Assembly (NCBI GenBank): GCA_965197825.1
Contig: CBDANW010000002.1
Span: forward strand, 806,001-870,000
Source of the DNA: CBDANW01 sp965197825
GTDB lineage: Bacteria > Acidobacteriota > Vicinamibacteria > Marinacidobacterales > DATDRI01
Length of the DNA stretch: 64,000 nt
Direction: 5' to 3'
Below, one piece after another: positions 43,470 through 52,129 of the stretch. The notes under the pieces were generated by a model, which saw only the letters and a program-made list of their open reading frames with translations, did not search any database and was not told where the DNA came from. The first letter of the stretch is position 1, and each line of letters opens with the position of its first letter. The position numbers and the translations under genes are program-made.

Positions 43470-45110
43470 CTAGCTCCGACGCCGATAGATTCCTTCCACG
43501 CTTTCGATCTCCGCCGCCGTCTTCGCGTCACTCCATCCGAGCTCACCGACCATGATCGCGGCGCACTTCTCCAACGCAGTGCGCCCCGGATGCCCAGCTG
43601 AGCCCAGCTCCGTTCGCCGCAAGACCACGGAAGCGAGATCGACCGCTTGCTCTTCCCTGACAGCATGGAGCACTTCAGCGCTCGAGACAGGCGACCACTC
43701 CGCGATGGGGAGAGCAAAATCGGGACTCGCCTCCCCGTGCCGCAGCACGTGAGAGTAGGCGGAACCGTAGGTGCCCACCAGATGGCGCACGGCTTTTTCG
43801 TTCAAGCCGAGTGGCTTTCGTTGCACTTCCTGCTCGACAAACTCCGAGAGCCGCCCCATCGCGCCCCCGTAAACCGGTGTGGTCGCCGTGCGTGAAGCCG
43901 GAGGACTTGGCTGGTCCAACTGATCGAAGACTCGATCCACTGCCTTCTCGGCGACGTCACGAGCGGTCGTGTATTTCACTCCCACCAGGCTGATGAGACC
44001 CGAGATCCCTTCCGCTCGGTGGTCATGGATCCGATACTTCTTGACGAGCGTCACGCCATCACCGTTGCCGCCACCCGCGCTCGTCGGAAGGATTCCCCGA
44101 TGCACGAGACGGACGTCGTCACGCTCGAGATTGGCCGGGGGATAGGCGCCGTTGATCTCTTCCAAAAGGTCACGAACGTCTTCTTCCCTCGCTTCGAGGT
44201 CATCGGGCGCGCCGTCGTAGGCCGCGTGGGTCGTTCCGATCAGAGAGAACTCGCGCCACGGAATGACGAAAAGAACTTGATTACGCCTGCTGGAGAATCC
44301 CACCGCCACGTCCCGCAGAACGGACCTCGTCACGAGATTCATCGCCCTCGAGGCATGAAAGAGTTGTGGTCGGCTTTTGAGCCCGAGGATCTCGAGGGTC
44401 CGATCCACCCACGGTCCGCTGGCATTCAGAACCACGCGCCCTCGAATGGCAAGCTCGGCGCCCCCCAGGACGTCGCGGCACCGAACACCGACGATTCGAT
44501 CCCCCACACGAAGAAAACCGTTCGCCTCGACGAAATTCGCCACCTGCGCACCGGCCTGGGCCGCGGAAAGGATGAACGTCAGCGTAAGGCGGTCGGAGTT
44601 GGATATTTGAGCGTCGTACCAGAGTGCGCCACCCGTGAGGCCTTCTTCTCGAACACCCGGGACGAGCCGCCTGGACTCCGATCGAGACACGATCTTTCCG
44701 GGAGGCAGTGATTTTTCCGGATCGGCGCTCCGGTTGCGATCGAAACTAACCAGGTCGTTGAGAAACATCGCCACCGCTAGGACGGACCGCCGACGCAGTC
44801 CGTCGTTGTAGGTGGGCAAGAAAAAAGGCAACGGATGGACGAGGTGAGGCGCGATCCTCATTAGCGTGCGTCGCTCGCGGACCGACTCCCGCATGCGCCG
44901 GAAGTCCGCGTGCTGCAAATAGCGAAGTCCCCCATGCGCGGTTTTCAGACTATTGAAAGAGGTGGCGCTACCGAAGTCGCCCTTGTCAATGAGAGCGACC
45001 GAGAGTCCACGCAGCGCGGCGTCCCAAGCTGCTAGCGCACCATAGACTCCCGCCCCGACGACGACGAGGTCGAACTCCGACCCCTCCAAGGAAGAGAGCT
45101 CTCGCTTCAT
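43470..45110 (-). CDS. glpD: FAD-dependent glycerol-3-phosphate dehydrogenase
   Basis: Oxidises sn-glycerol-3-phosphate to dihydroxyacetone phosphate at the membrane, passing electrons to quinone. In 546 residues there is an FAD-binding fold (FDLVVVGAGVYGALAAWDAALRG), the substrate-region KTAHGGLRYLQHADFRRMRES, and the conserved RRNQVLFVIPWREFSLIGTTHAAYDG and VGVKYTTARDVAEKAVD blocks. A C-terminal helical domain (about 400-530) follows. No glpK or glpF is adjacent. The start ATG (45110) faces the methyltransferase gene across a 55-bp divergent region. Confidence 0.92.
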   Translation of the reverse strand: MKRELSSLEGSEFDLVVVGAGVYGALAAWDAALRGLSVALIDKGDFGSATSFNSLKTAHGGLRYLQHADFRRMRESVRERRTLMRIAPHLVHPLPFFLPTYNDGLRRRSVLAVAMFLNDLVSFDRNRSADPEKSLPPGKIVSRSESRRLVPGVREEGLTGGALWYDAQISNSDRLTLTFILSAAQAGAQVANFVEANGFLRVGDRIVGVRCRDVLGGAELAIRGRVVLNASGPWVDRTLEILGLKSRPQLFHASRAMNLVTRSVLRDVAVGFSSRRNQVLFVIPWREFSLIGTTHAAYDGAPDDLEAREEDVRDLLEEINGAYPPANLERDDVRLVHRGILPTSAGGGNGDGVTLVKKYRIHDHRAEGISGLISLVGVKYTTARDVAEKAVDRVFDQLDQPSPPASRTATTPVYGGAMGRLSEFVEQEVQRKPLGLNEKAVRHLVGTYGSAYSHVLRHGEASPDFALPIAEWSPVSSAEVLHAVREEQAVDLASVVLRRTELGSAGHPGRTALEKCAAIMVGELGWSDAKTAAEIESVEGIYRRRS

Positions 45111-45114
45111 ATCA

Positions 45115-45165
45115 ACTTTGTACGGCTAAGGAGATACTATAATAAAGTTCGCTCGGGGAGGGTGA
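45115..45165 (+). promoter_or_regulatory. Promoter and RBS of the methyltransferase gene
   Basis: In the 55-bp gap between divergent genes a perfect TATAAT lies at 45138-45143, with a weak upstream actttg at 45115-45120 (17-bp spacing). A GGGGAGG ribosome site sits 4-5 nt before the ATG at 45166. The -10 box ends only about 22 bp before the ATG, giving a short leader. Confidence 0.5.
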
Positions 45166-45978
45166 ATGCCGCTCGAAACAGCCAAAACTCGCGTCACAGG
45201 CCGCGTCGACGTCGATCCGAGCTCCACACTGGGGAAGGTTCAGGAGTATTGGAACGAGCGCATCCACGATCTCGAGATGACCTCGCACGAGCCTGGCACG
45301 CGAGAGTTCTTTCAGGATTTGGATGAGTATCGATTCGACAAGCTACGTTACCTTCCCCGGCTGGTCGACTTCTCTGCCTACCGCGGAAAGCACCTGTTGG
45401 AGGTGGGCTGCGGCATCGGTACGGACCTCGTGCGCTTTGCGGCGGGAGGTGCGAAGGCGGTCGGTGTGGATCTTTCCACGACCGCTCTCGAGCTGGCGCG
45501 CAAGAACGCTGAGTCCTCCCACGTTCCGCTGGAGCTTCATCTCGCCAACGGAGAAGCGCTGCCTTTCGAAGATGCCTCGTTCGATGTCGTGTACGCGCAT
45601 GGCGTTCTCCAATACACGGCAGACCCCCGGCAGATGGCTTCGGAGTGCTACCGCGTTCTCGCCCCCGGCGGCGCAGCCATCTTCATGGTCTACAACCGTA
45701 TCTCGTGGCTCAACGCTCTATCCAAGCTCATGAAGGTTTCCCTCGAGCATGAAGACGCACCGGTGCTGCGTAAGTTCTCCATCGGGGAGTTTCGGGAGTT
45801 GTTGAGCGACTTTGGCGGGGTGCGGATCGTCCCGGAACGATTTCCGGTTCGTTCCCGCCTGCACGGCGGATGGAAGGGTTTTCTCTACAACAATCTCTTC
45901 GTGGGTTCCTTCCAGCTGATACCTCGATCGCTAGTGCGCCGCTTCGGCTGGCACCTGATGGCGTTCTGCAGTCGCTAG
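45166..45978 (+). CDS. Class I SAM-dependent methyltransferase
   Basis: 270 residues with a Rossmann methyltransferase fold of the Methyltransf_11/UbiE type. Motif I HLLEVGCGIGTDLVRFAAGG is near residues 69-88, VGVDLSTTALELARKN is motif II, FDVVYAHGVLQYTADP motif III, and YRVLAPGGAAIFMVYN follows. An N-terminal segment (VQEYWNERIHDLEMTSHEPGT) resembles enzymes acting on lipids or small molecules. The C-terminus is hydrophobic and basic. It converges with aroF, the stops overlapping by 4 bp. Substrate unknown. Confidence 0.85.
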   Translation: MPLETAKTRVTGRVDVDPSSTLGKVQEYWNERIHDLEMTSHEPGTREFFQDLDEYRFDKLRYLPRLVDFSAYRGKHLLEVGCGIGTDLVRFAAGGAKAVGVDLSTTALELARKNAESSHVPLELHLANGEALPFEDASFDVVYAHGVLQYTADPRQMASECYRVLAPGGAAIFMVYNRISWLNALSKLMKVSLEHEDAPVLRKFSIGEFRELLSDFGGVRIVPERFPVRSRLHGGWKGFLYNNLFVGSFQLIPRSLVRRFGWHLMAFCSR

Positions 45979-46988
45979 TCGGAAACGGATTCCAACTTTT
46001 TCAGGAGCTCGGCGTCCCTCACGATGCCGCGAAACGTCTCCACATCGATCGTCTGCCCCGCGTCCGAATAGCTGGTCTCCGGGTGCGTGTGAACCTCCAT
46101 CAAGAGCCCGTGTGCGCCAGCAGCCAGGGCTGCGCGCGCCAGCGGCCGAACCCTTTCCCGCACACCTACTCCGTGCGAAGGATCCACGAAGACGGGCAGA
46201 TGCGACGTCTGCCGAACTAGCGGCACGACGTTGAGATCCAGTGTGTTTCGGGAGTGATTGTTGAACGTTCGGACCCCGCGCTCGCAGAGAACAACCTGAT
46301 GATTGCCGCCCGCGAGAAGATACTCAGCCGCCATCAACCACTCGTCCAGCGTCGCCGCGATCCCCCGCTTCAGTAAGACGGGCTTCTTCAACTCCGCCAG
46401 CTTTCTGAGAAGGGAAAAATTCTGCATGTTCCGCGCACCCACCTGGAGAAGATCCACCGACTCCGCAACCGCCTCGGCCGAGTCCGTATCGATGACCTCG
46501 GTCACGACCGGCAACCCGGTCTCTTCCTTGACACGTCGAAGCGTCACCAGACCTTCTTCGCCTAGTCCCTGAAAAGAGTAAGGACTCGTGCGCGGCTTGA
46601 AGGCGCCGGCACGAAACATGTGAGCCCCTCTTTTTTTTACACGCCTCGCCACTTCCAGCGTACGCGATTCCGTCTCCACACTGCAGGGGCCGGCAATGAG
46701 CGTCGCTTCCGGTCCACCGAGCCTGACCCCGGCCACATCGAGCACCGTGTCTTCGGGGTGTACTTCGCGGCTGACCAGCTTGTAGGGTTTCGTAACCGGA
46801 ATGCACTCGAGCACGCCGGACATCTGAGAAAGTAAGGACGAGTCGACCGGGCCTTTGTTTCCGGTGATGCATACGGCGGTCCGATCGGCACCGGGAACCC
46901 GAAGCGGAGCGAACCCCATCCGGCGGATCGCCTCTTCCACACTCTGACACTGCTCCGGGGTGCTGTCCTTGCGCATGATGATCAGCAT
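45975..46988 (-). CDS. aroF: 3-deoxy-7-phosphoheptulonate (DAHP) synthase, type I beta
   Basis: First step of the shikimate pathway: PEP + erythrose-4-phosphate to DAHP. The 337-residue product has an N-terminal ferredoxin-like regulatory domain (MLIIMRKDSTPEQCQSVEEAI) and a barrel with LIAGPCSVE, FRAGAFKPRTSPYSFQGLG, LLKRGIAATLDEWLMAAEY, LCERGVRTF and PVFVDPSHGVG. It lies 15 bp after trpA, making it the last gene of trpEGDCFBA-aroF and linking precursor supply to Trp biosynthesis under the same attenuator. The N-terminal domain is the usual site of allosteric control. Confidence 0.95.
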   Translation of the reverse strand: MLIIMRKDSTPEQCQSVEEAIRRMGFAPLRVPGADRTAVCITGNKGPVDSSLLSQMSGVLECIPVTKPYKLVSREVHPEDTVLDVAGVRLGGPEATLIAGPCSVETESRTLEVARRVKKRGAHMFRAGAFKPRTSPYSFQGLGEEGLVTLRRVKEETGLPVVTEVIDTDSAEAVAESVDLLQVGARNMQNFSLLRKLAELKKPVLLKRGIAATLDEWLMAAEYLLAGGNHQVVLCERGVRTFNNHSRNTLDLNVVPLVRQTSHLPVFVDPSHGVGVRERVRPLARAALAAGAHGLLMEVHTHPETSYSDAGQTIDVETFRGIVRDAELLKKLESVSD

Positions 46989-47003
46989 TCGTCCGTTCTC
47001 CTT

Positions 47004-47822
47004 CTAGATCTCGGAACGCACCGCGACGAGTGGCCGGATCGCTTTCATGTAGTCGTCCATCATCCTGGCATCTCGGTCCGACGAGCCTTCTTGCCATGCC
47101 TTAGCGACCACCTGAGCCAGAAGCGAGCCGACGACGGCGATGCGTGCTCCCGAACCAAAAGCTCGGCGGAGATGCTCAGGCTGCGAAAGACCGAAGCCGA
47201 GACAGAGGGGATGCTTGACGCGATGCGTGGTTCGCTCGACGAGGTCCGCGATTGGCTGAAAAGAACCGTTTCGCACACCGGTCACACCCTGGTGCGCGAC
47301 CAAGTAAAGAAATGCGTCAGTCGCCTTGTCGATGCGTCGAAGTCTTTCTTCCGTGGTCAGGGGGCCCACGAGCTCGACGTGCCCCAACTTCGCGCGACGC
47401 GAGGCTTTTCTAAGCGCCGTACTCTCCTCCAGGGAGATATCGGGAACGAGAAGGGACGAAGCTCCCGCTTGAGCCGCGTCGCCACAGAATCGATCGTAGC
47501 CTCGCGCGTGAACCAGGTTGCCATAGATAAGAAGGTTGAGAGGTGTCTTTGGACACGCTTCCCGAATTCGGGCGAGGATTGTAAGGGCCTTTCCCGTCGA
47601 CGTACCGCCCTCCAACGCCCTGAAGTTCGCGGCCTGGATGGCAGGACCATCCGCGATCGGATCGCCATAGGGGAACCCAAGCTCGAGCATGCTCGCGCCC
47701 TCTCGCACGGCGGCGCTCGCCAACGCCACAGAGAGATCTGGCGTGGGGTCGCCCAGCACGAGAAACGGGCTGACGTGAACCGATCCCTTACGAAGCTCCG
47801 CCTTGAGACGACGGAAGCTCAT
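47004..47822 (-). CDS. trpA: Tryptophan synthase alpha subunit
   Basis: Cleaves indole-3-glycerol phosphate to indole and glyceraldehyde-3-phosphate, channelling indole to TrpB. The product has 272 residues. The catalytic region is LELGFPYGDPIADGPAIQAA (Glu and Asp), with GANLVHARGYDRFC-like loop VHARGYDRFCGDAAQAGASSLLVPDI and FLYLVAHQGVTGVRN. Its start overlaps the trpB stop by 4 bp. Full length. Confidence 0.95.
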   Translation of the reverse strand: MSFRRLKAELRKGSVHVSPFLVLGDPTPDLSVALASAAVREGASMLELGFPYGDPIADGPAIQAANFRALEGGTSTGKALTILARIREACPKTPLNLLIYGNLVHARGYDRFCGDAAQAGASSLLVPDISLEESTALRKASRRAKLGHVELVGPLTTEERLRRIDKATDAFLYLVAHQGVTGVRNGSFQPIADLVERTTHRVKHPLCLGFGLSQPEHLRRAFGSGARIAVVGSLLAQVVAKAWQEGSSDRDARMMDDYMKAIRPLVAVRSEI

Positions 47823-49072
47823 CTCTGTCCCTCTTCGTTCTGGCGATGGGGGGCGAGGTCTCGAAAATAGGTATCGAGATCTTTGTCGCCTCGGCCGGAG
47901 AGGTTGATCAAAATGCGGGATCCCTCCTCGAGGTGCCCGTCGCGCACGGCGTTCTGGACGAAGGCCAAGGCATGCGCCGACTCGAAGGCGGGAATAATCC
48001 CCTCGAGGCGCGAGAGCTGCTCGAACGATTCCAGCGCTTGGTCGTCCGTGACCGCGTAATAGCTGGCGCGACCAGAATCGCGCAGAAACGCATGCTCCGG
48101 ACCGACGCCTGGGTAGTCGAGACCAGCCGCGACGCTGTGCGGCTCGAGTATCTGCCCGTCCTGGTCTTGGAGCACGCTAGTACGAGTACCGTGAAGAAGA
48201 CCAGCTGTGCCGCGGATCAAGGTAGCCCCGTGCATCCCGGAATCCAAACCATGCCCCCCGGGCTCGACACCCAGGAGTCGCACCGAATCGTCCCGCAAGA
48301 AGGCGTGGAAGATTCCGATCGCGTTACTCCCACCCCCCACACAAGCCACGATGGCATCGGGGAGACCGCCCATCTGTTTTCGCCACTGGGCCTTCGCTTC
48401 GCGACCGATGATGGCTTGAAAGTCGCGCACCAGCCGGGGAAAAGGATGCGGGCCGCAAACCGTTCCCAGCAGATAGTGCGTGGTTTCGCGGCTATTGGTC
48501 CAATCCCGGAGGGCCTCGTTGATCGCGTCCTTGAGAGTTTGAGCACCCGAAGTCACCGGAATGACTTGTGCACCACAGAGCTCCATCCTCTTGACGTTGG
48601 GGGCCTGGCGCTCCATGTCGCGCCGCCCCATGTAGATGACCGTCTCTAGACCGAGTCGTGCCCCCACCATCGCGGCTGCCGCGCCGTGCTGCCCGGCTCC
48701 CGTTTCGGCGACGATCCGTTTCTTTCCCATGAACTGTGCCAACAAACCCTGTCCGAGCACGTTGTTGGTCTTGTGCGCGCCGCCGTGAAGCAGATCTTCC
48801 CGCTTGAGCACTACATCGAGCCGCGCAAGACGGGAAAAACTGTCGACACGCGTAAGAGGCGTCGGCCTTCCCGCCCACTTCGCGAGCGCATCGGACAACG
48901 CGGCGCGAAAATCTTTCCGCGGCACGATCTCTTTCTGGGCCCGCTCGAGCTCAGTGAGCGCCGGGATGAGAAGCTCCGGCACATACCTCCCTCCGTAGGG
49001 CCCGAAAGCACCCACGCGAGGGTGATCGAGGGCTAACTTGACTTTCTTGACTGGGCTACGATTTGTGCTCAT
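47819..49072 (-). CDS. trpB: Tryptophan synthase beta subunit
   Basis: PLP enzyme joining indole and serine to Trp. The 417-residue product has the PLP lysine in REDLLHGGAHKTNNVLGQ (near 100-117), phosphate loop CVGGGSNAIGIF, ETGAGQHGAAAA and RVDSFSRLARL upstream. It overlaps trpF (4 bp) upstream and trpA (4 bp) downstream. It is the standard TrpB1 form. Confidence 0.96.
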   Translation of the reverse strand: MSTNRSPVKKVKLALDHPRVGAFGPYGGRYVPELLIPALTELERAQKEIVPRKDFRAALSDALAKWAGRPTPLTRVDSFSRLARLDVVLKREDLLHGGAHKTNNVLGQGLLAQFMGKKRIVAETGAGQHGAAAAMVGARLGLETVIYMGRRDMERQAPNVKRMELCGAQVIPVTSGAQTLKDAINEALRDWTNSRETTHYLLGTVCGPHPFPRLVRDFQAIIGREAKAQWRKQMGGLPDAIVACVGGGSNAIGIFHAFLRDDSVRLLGVEPGGHGLDSGMHGATLIRGTAGLLHGTRTSVLQDQDGQILEPHSVAAGLDYPGVGPEHAFLRDSGRASYYAVTDDQALESFEQLSRLEGIIPAFESAHALAFVQNAVRDGHLEEGSRILINLSGRGDKDLDTYFRDLAPHRQNEEGQR

Positions 49073-49683
49073 GAGGCGCTCGCAACGGCTTCGAAGAAAG
49101 CGGTCAGTCGCGCTCCGTCCTTGACTCCGGGACTGGACTCGACACCACTCGAGAGATCGACACCATAAGGATGGTGCGACAACAAGGCGGCCACGTTGTC
49201 TGGGCGAATGCCACCGGCGATGAAGACTCCATGTGGGGCTTCATCGCCCAAAATCTCCCAGCGAAAGGTGGTACCCGATCCGCCGCCACCCACGTCCAGT
49301 AGAACCGGCCGCTCCGGAGTCGGCTTGGGAGTTAGAACGGGCAGCGTCTCGATCTCGGAGTCGACTCGCTGCACCCGGTAAACCGTCATGCCTTCCTTCT
49401 CCAACGACAGGGCGTCTTCCTCTGGTATTTCGTGCAGCTGCACGTCGGTGGTACGGACTCCGCGTGCCATCTCCAAGATCATCGAAGCGTCCTGCCGTCT
49501 GAATACGAGCACGCGCCTCACTCCTTCGCCGGCCGCCCGAAAGACGCCTATCGCCTGCTCCACGCTCACGCAGCGGGGCGTCTCGGGCGCCATGACGCAA
49601 CCCACATGCGTAGCACCTAGGCGCACCGCGAGCCGCGCGTCCTCCGGCCTCGTGAGCCCACAGATCTTCACCAAAGGTCTCAT
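49069..49683 (-). CDS. trpF: Phosphoribosylanthranilate isomerase
   Basis: Amadori rearrangement of PRA to CdRP. In 204 residues: VKICGLTRPEDARLAVRLGA (catalytic Cys), an LHEIPEED segment, LLDVGGGGSGTTFRWEIL and the closing FIAGGIRPDNVAALL ... GVDLSSGVESSPGVKD (catalytic Asp). Its start is 8 bp after trpC. Full length. Confidence 0.94.
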   Translation of the reverse strand: MRPLVKICGLTRPEDARLAVRLGATHVGCVMAPETPRCVSVEQAIGVFRAAGEGVRRVLVFRRQDASMILEMARGVRTTDVQLHEIPEEDALSLEKEGMTVYRVQRVDSEIETLPVLTPKPTPERPVLLDVGGGGSGTTFRWEILGDEAPHGVFIAGGIRPDNVAALLSHHPYGVDLSSGVESSPGVKDGARLTAFFEAVASAS

Positions 49684-49691
49684 CGCTCGTT

Positions 49692-50438
49692 CTAGCCGAC
49701 GACTCCACGAATGAAGGCAGTGGGGTCGTCGTGCGTCATGAGTGCTGAGCCGACGAGCACCGCATTCGCTATTCCTCGGAGCTCGGCAACGTCCTCCGGT
49801 TTCAGATAACCGCTCTCCGCGACCGCGACTCGCTCTTCCGGAACTTCCCGAAGGAGTCGCGGAGCGAGGTCACGATGTATCTCGAACGTATCGAGATCCC
49901 GATTGTTGACTCCGATCACAGCATCTGGAATCTTCACAGCGCGAGACACCTCATCGGCATCGTGGCACTCCACCAGAGCGGCGAGCCCGTAACGCCGGCA
50001 TTCGGAGGCGAGCGCTTTGAGGAGTGAGTCCGAAAGGCATCGCGCGATGAGCAGGACCCCCCGCGCCCCCAAAAGAGCTGCCATTCGAACTTGCGCGGTG
50101 TCGATCACGAAATCTTTCATCAGAACCGGAATGCTGACCGCTCGCGCGGCCTGCGCGAGATGATCGAACGAGCCACCGAACCGAGACGACTCCGTTAGCA
50201 CGCTCACCGCAGAAGCACCGGCATCGGCGTAAAGCTTCACTTGCGTCGCCGGATCTCTGTCGGCAATGGCGCCGGCACTCGGACTCGCCTGCTTGAACTC
50301 GGCGATCACCTTCAGACGCTCCTTTCCGCGAAGCGCGTCACCCAGCGAGAGCCCTCTCGGGAGCTCCTTGGGCTCCCGATTCGGGAGGTCCTTCACCCTC
50401 TGGCGAGCCGCCGCGACCAACTCATCTAACACGTTCAC
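49692..50438 (-). CDS. trpC: Indole-3-glycerol phosphate synthase
   Basis: Closes the indole ring from CdRP. The 248-residue barrel has LKVIAEFKQASPSAG (catalytic Lys), AVSVLTESSRFGGS, VLMKDFVIDTAQV, LVECHDADEV, GVNNRDLDTF and AVAESGY. It is a monofunctional TrpC, separate from trpF. It lies 12 bp after trpD. Confidence 0.95.
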   Translation of the reverse strand: MNVLDELVAAARQRVKDLPNREPKELPRGLSLGDALRGKERLKVIAEFKQASPSAGAIADRDPATQVKLYADAGASAVSVLTESSRFGGSFDHLAQAARAVSIPVLMKDFVIDTAQVRMAALLGARGVLLIARCLSDSLLKALASECRRYGLAALVECHDADEVSRAVKIPDAVIGVNNRDLDTFEIHRDLAPRLLREVPEERVAVAESGYLKPEDVAELRGIANAVLVGSALMTHDDPTAFIRGVVG

Positions 50439-50450
50439 TCAGCTTCCTCC

Positions 50451-51476
50451 CTACTCTGGCTTAACTCTGGCTCGATGGCTCGACTCACCGTACCGCTCCA
50501 ACACGCGCAGCGCGTGTCCCGTCCGCTGAACCTCACGCGCTCTCTCCAAACCCTCGCGCAGATCCTTGACCAGCCCCGCCACGAACAAAGCGGCACCGGC
50601 GTTGACCGCGACCACGTCACTGCGTGGCCCGGGGTCCCCCCGAAGGGCTCCGAGCAGAATCTCGACACTCTTCTCGGGGTCCCCTCCGGAAAGGGCCTCG
50701 ATAGGTGCCGACGCAAGCCCGAGCTCAGCGGGATCGAGTGAGAACGGCTCGACCCTCCCATCCCGGACGAAATGGCCGCGCGTCACATCATGCAAGCCGA
50801 TCTCATCGAGCCCCGCGCAATGGATCACCAACGCGCTTTCCGTTCCTAGCTCCAAGAGCGCTTCGGCCATCACGCCGGTCATGTCCGGATCGTAGACGCC
50901 CAGGAGCTGACGCCCTGCCAGCGCCGGGTTGGCCAGAGGGCCGAGCAAGTTGAAGAGTGTGCGGATGCCGAGCGCCTGTCGGACGGGTGCGACGTTGGCC
51001 ATGGCGGGATGGAAGTAAGGCGCAAAGAGAAACACGAATCCCGTGGCATCCAGTAGCGTTCGGGCCCCCTTGGGTCCTATGTCCAGCACACAACCGGCTT
51101 TCTCGAGAACGTCCGCACTTCCCGACTGGGACGACACGCTTCGATTGCCGTGCTTGGCAACCGCCCCGCCTGCCGCCGCAACCACGAGCGCGGCGGCGGT
51201 TGAAATGTTGAACGTGCCCGCTCGATCGCCGCCGGTGCCACAGGTATCGATGAGCGGCCGGACTTCCACATGAACCGCAAGCCTATGGGCTCGCATGGCG
51301 CGCGCGCAGGCAGCGAGTGTCGGGGCATCGGGCTCCCGCGTGCGGAGCGCGACGAGCAGGCCCGCCGTCTGTGCCTCCGGGGCTTCCCCTGCCATGATCC
51401 TGTGAAGCGCCTCTTCGAGAGCCGCAGGCTCGACCGCGTCGCCGGAAAGATAGCGCTCGATGAGTGATGCAATCAT
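50451..51476 (-). CDS. trpD: Anthranilate phosphoribosyltransferase
   Basis: Transfers phosphoribose from PRPP to anthranilate. In 341 residues: DTCGTGGDRAGTFNISTAAALVVAAAG (PRPP loop), KHGNRSVSSQSGSADVLE, FLFAPYFHPAMANVAPVRQALGIRTLFNLLGPLANPA and the GLDE metal motif. Its start overlaps the trpG stop by 4 bp. It is a stand-alone enzyme, not fused to the amidotransferase. Confidence 0.95.
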   Translation of the reverse strand: MIASLIERYLSGDAVEPAALEEALHRIMAGEAPEAQTAGLLVALRTREPDAPTLAACARAMRAHRLAVHVEVRPLIDTCGTGGDRAGTFNISTAAALVVAAAGGAVAKHGNRSVSSQSGSADVLEKAGCVLDIGPKGARTLLDATGFVFLFAPYFHPAMANVAPVRQALGIRTLFNLLGPLANPALAGRQLLGVYDPDMTGVMAEALLELGTESALVIHCAGLDEIGLHDVTRGHFVRDGRVEPFSLDPAELGLASAPIEALSGGDPEKSVEILLGALRGDPGPRSDVVAVNAGAALFVAGLVKDLREGLERAREVQRTGHALRVLERYGESSHRARVKPE

Positions 51477-52129
51477 GAGCCCCCTCCTCCCCCTCTACTA
51501 TTGACCTGCGAAGAGAATCGCGCCCTCCAAGTGAGTGCCTCTCGGAGGAATTCGCGAACGATCATACCCCCACCCGGCGTAAGGATGGACTCGGGGTGAA
51601 ACTGGAGTCCGATCTGACATAGACGTCGGTGGCGGATCGCCATGACCAACTCTTGTCCTTCGTCCCTTGTAGTGGCCACGACCTGCATTTGCTCGGGAAC
51701 GTCCGTGACCACCAGGCTGTGGTAACGAGCGGCAACCAGAGGCAAGGGCAAACCACGGAATATGACATCTTCCTTCACGGAGATTAGGCTCTTTCGGCCG
51801 TGCACGGGTCGCGGAACCCTTTCCACGCGCCCGCCTGCCGCGACGGCAAGCGCTTGATGCCCCAGGCAAACGCCGAGTATCGGAAGATCCGGCCCCGTTC
51901 GAAGCCATGGCACCATCATGCCCGCATCCTCCGGACGTCCGGGCCCCGGAGAAAGAACGACGAGATCCGGAGAGAACTGAGCAAGGCATCGTTGCCAATC
52001 CTCGAGGCTCATGTTGCTCCTCACCGTCGAGACCTCGGCATCGTGGCGGCGAAACTCGTCCACCAGGTTGAAGACAAAGCTGTCGCGGTTATCGAGAACG
52101 AGAACACGCGGCTTGTTCATCGGGCTCAT
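51473..52129 (-). CDS. trpG: Anthranilate synthase component II (glutamine amidotransferase)
   Basis: Supplies ammonia from glutamine to TrpE. The 218-residue GATase1 has VLVLDNRDSFVFNLV, SPGPGRPEDAG, the nucleophile elbow ILGVCLGHQALAVAAGG and the His-Glu pair in QIGLQFHPESILTPGG. A short C-terminal extension ends in a glycine run. It overlaps trpE and trpD by 4 bp each. Use in folate synthesis (PabA) is possible but the context favours Trp. Confidence 0.94.
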   Translation of the reverse strand: MSPMNKPRVLVLDNRDSFVFNLVDEFRRHDAEVSTVRSNMSLEDWQRCLAQFSPDLVVLSPGPGRPEDAGMMVPWLRTGPDLPILGVCLGHQALAVAAGGRVERVPRPVHGRKSLISVKEDVIFRGLPLPLVAARYHSLVVTDVPEQMQVVATTRDEGQELVMAIRHRRLCQIGLQFHPESILTPGGGMIVREFLREALTWRARFSSQVNSRGGGGGS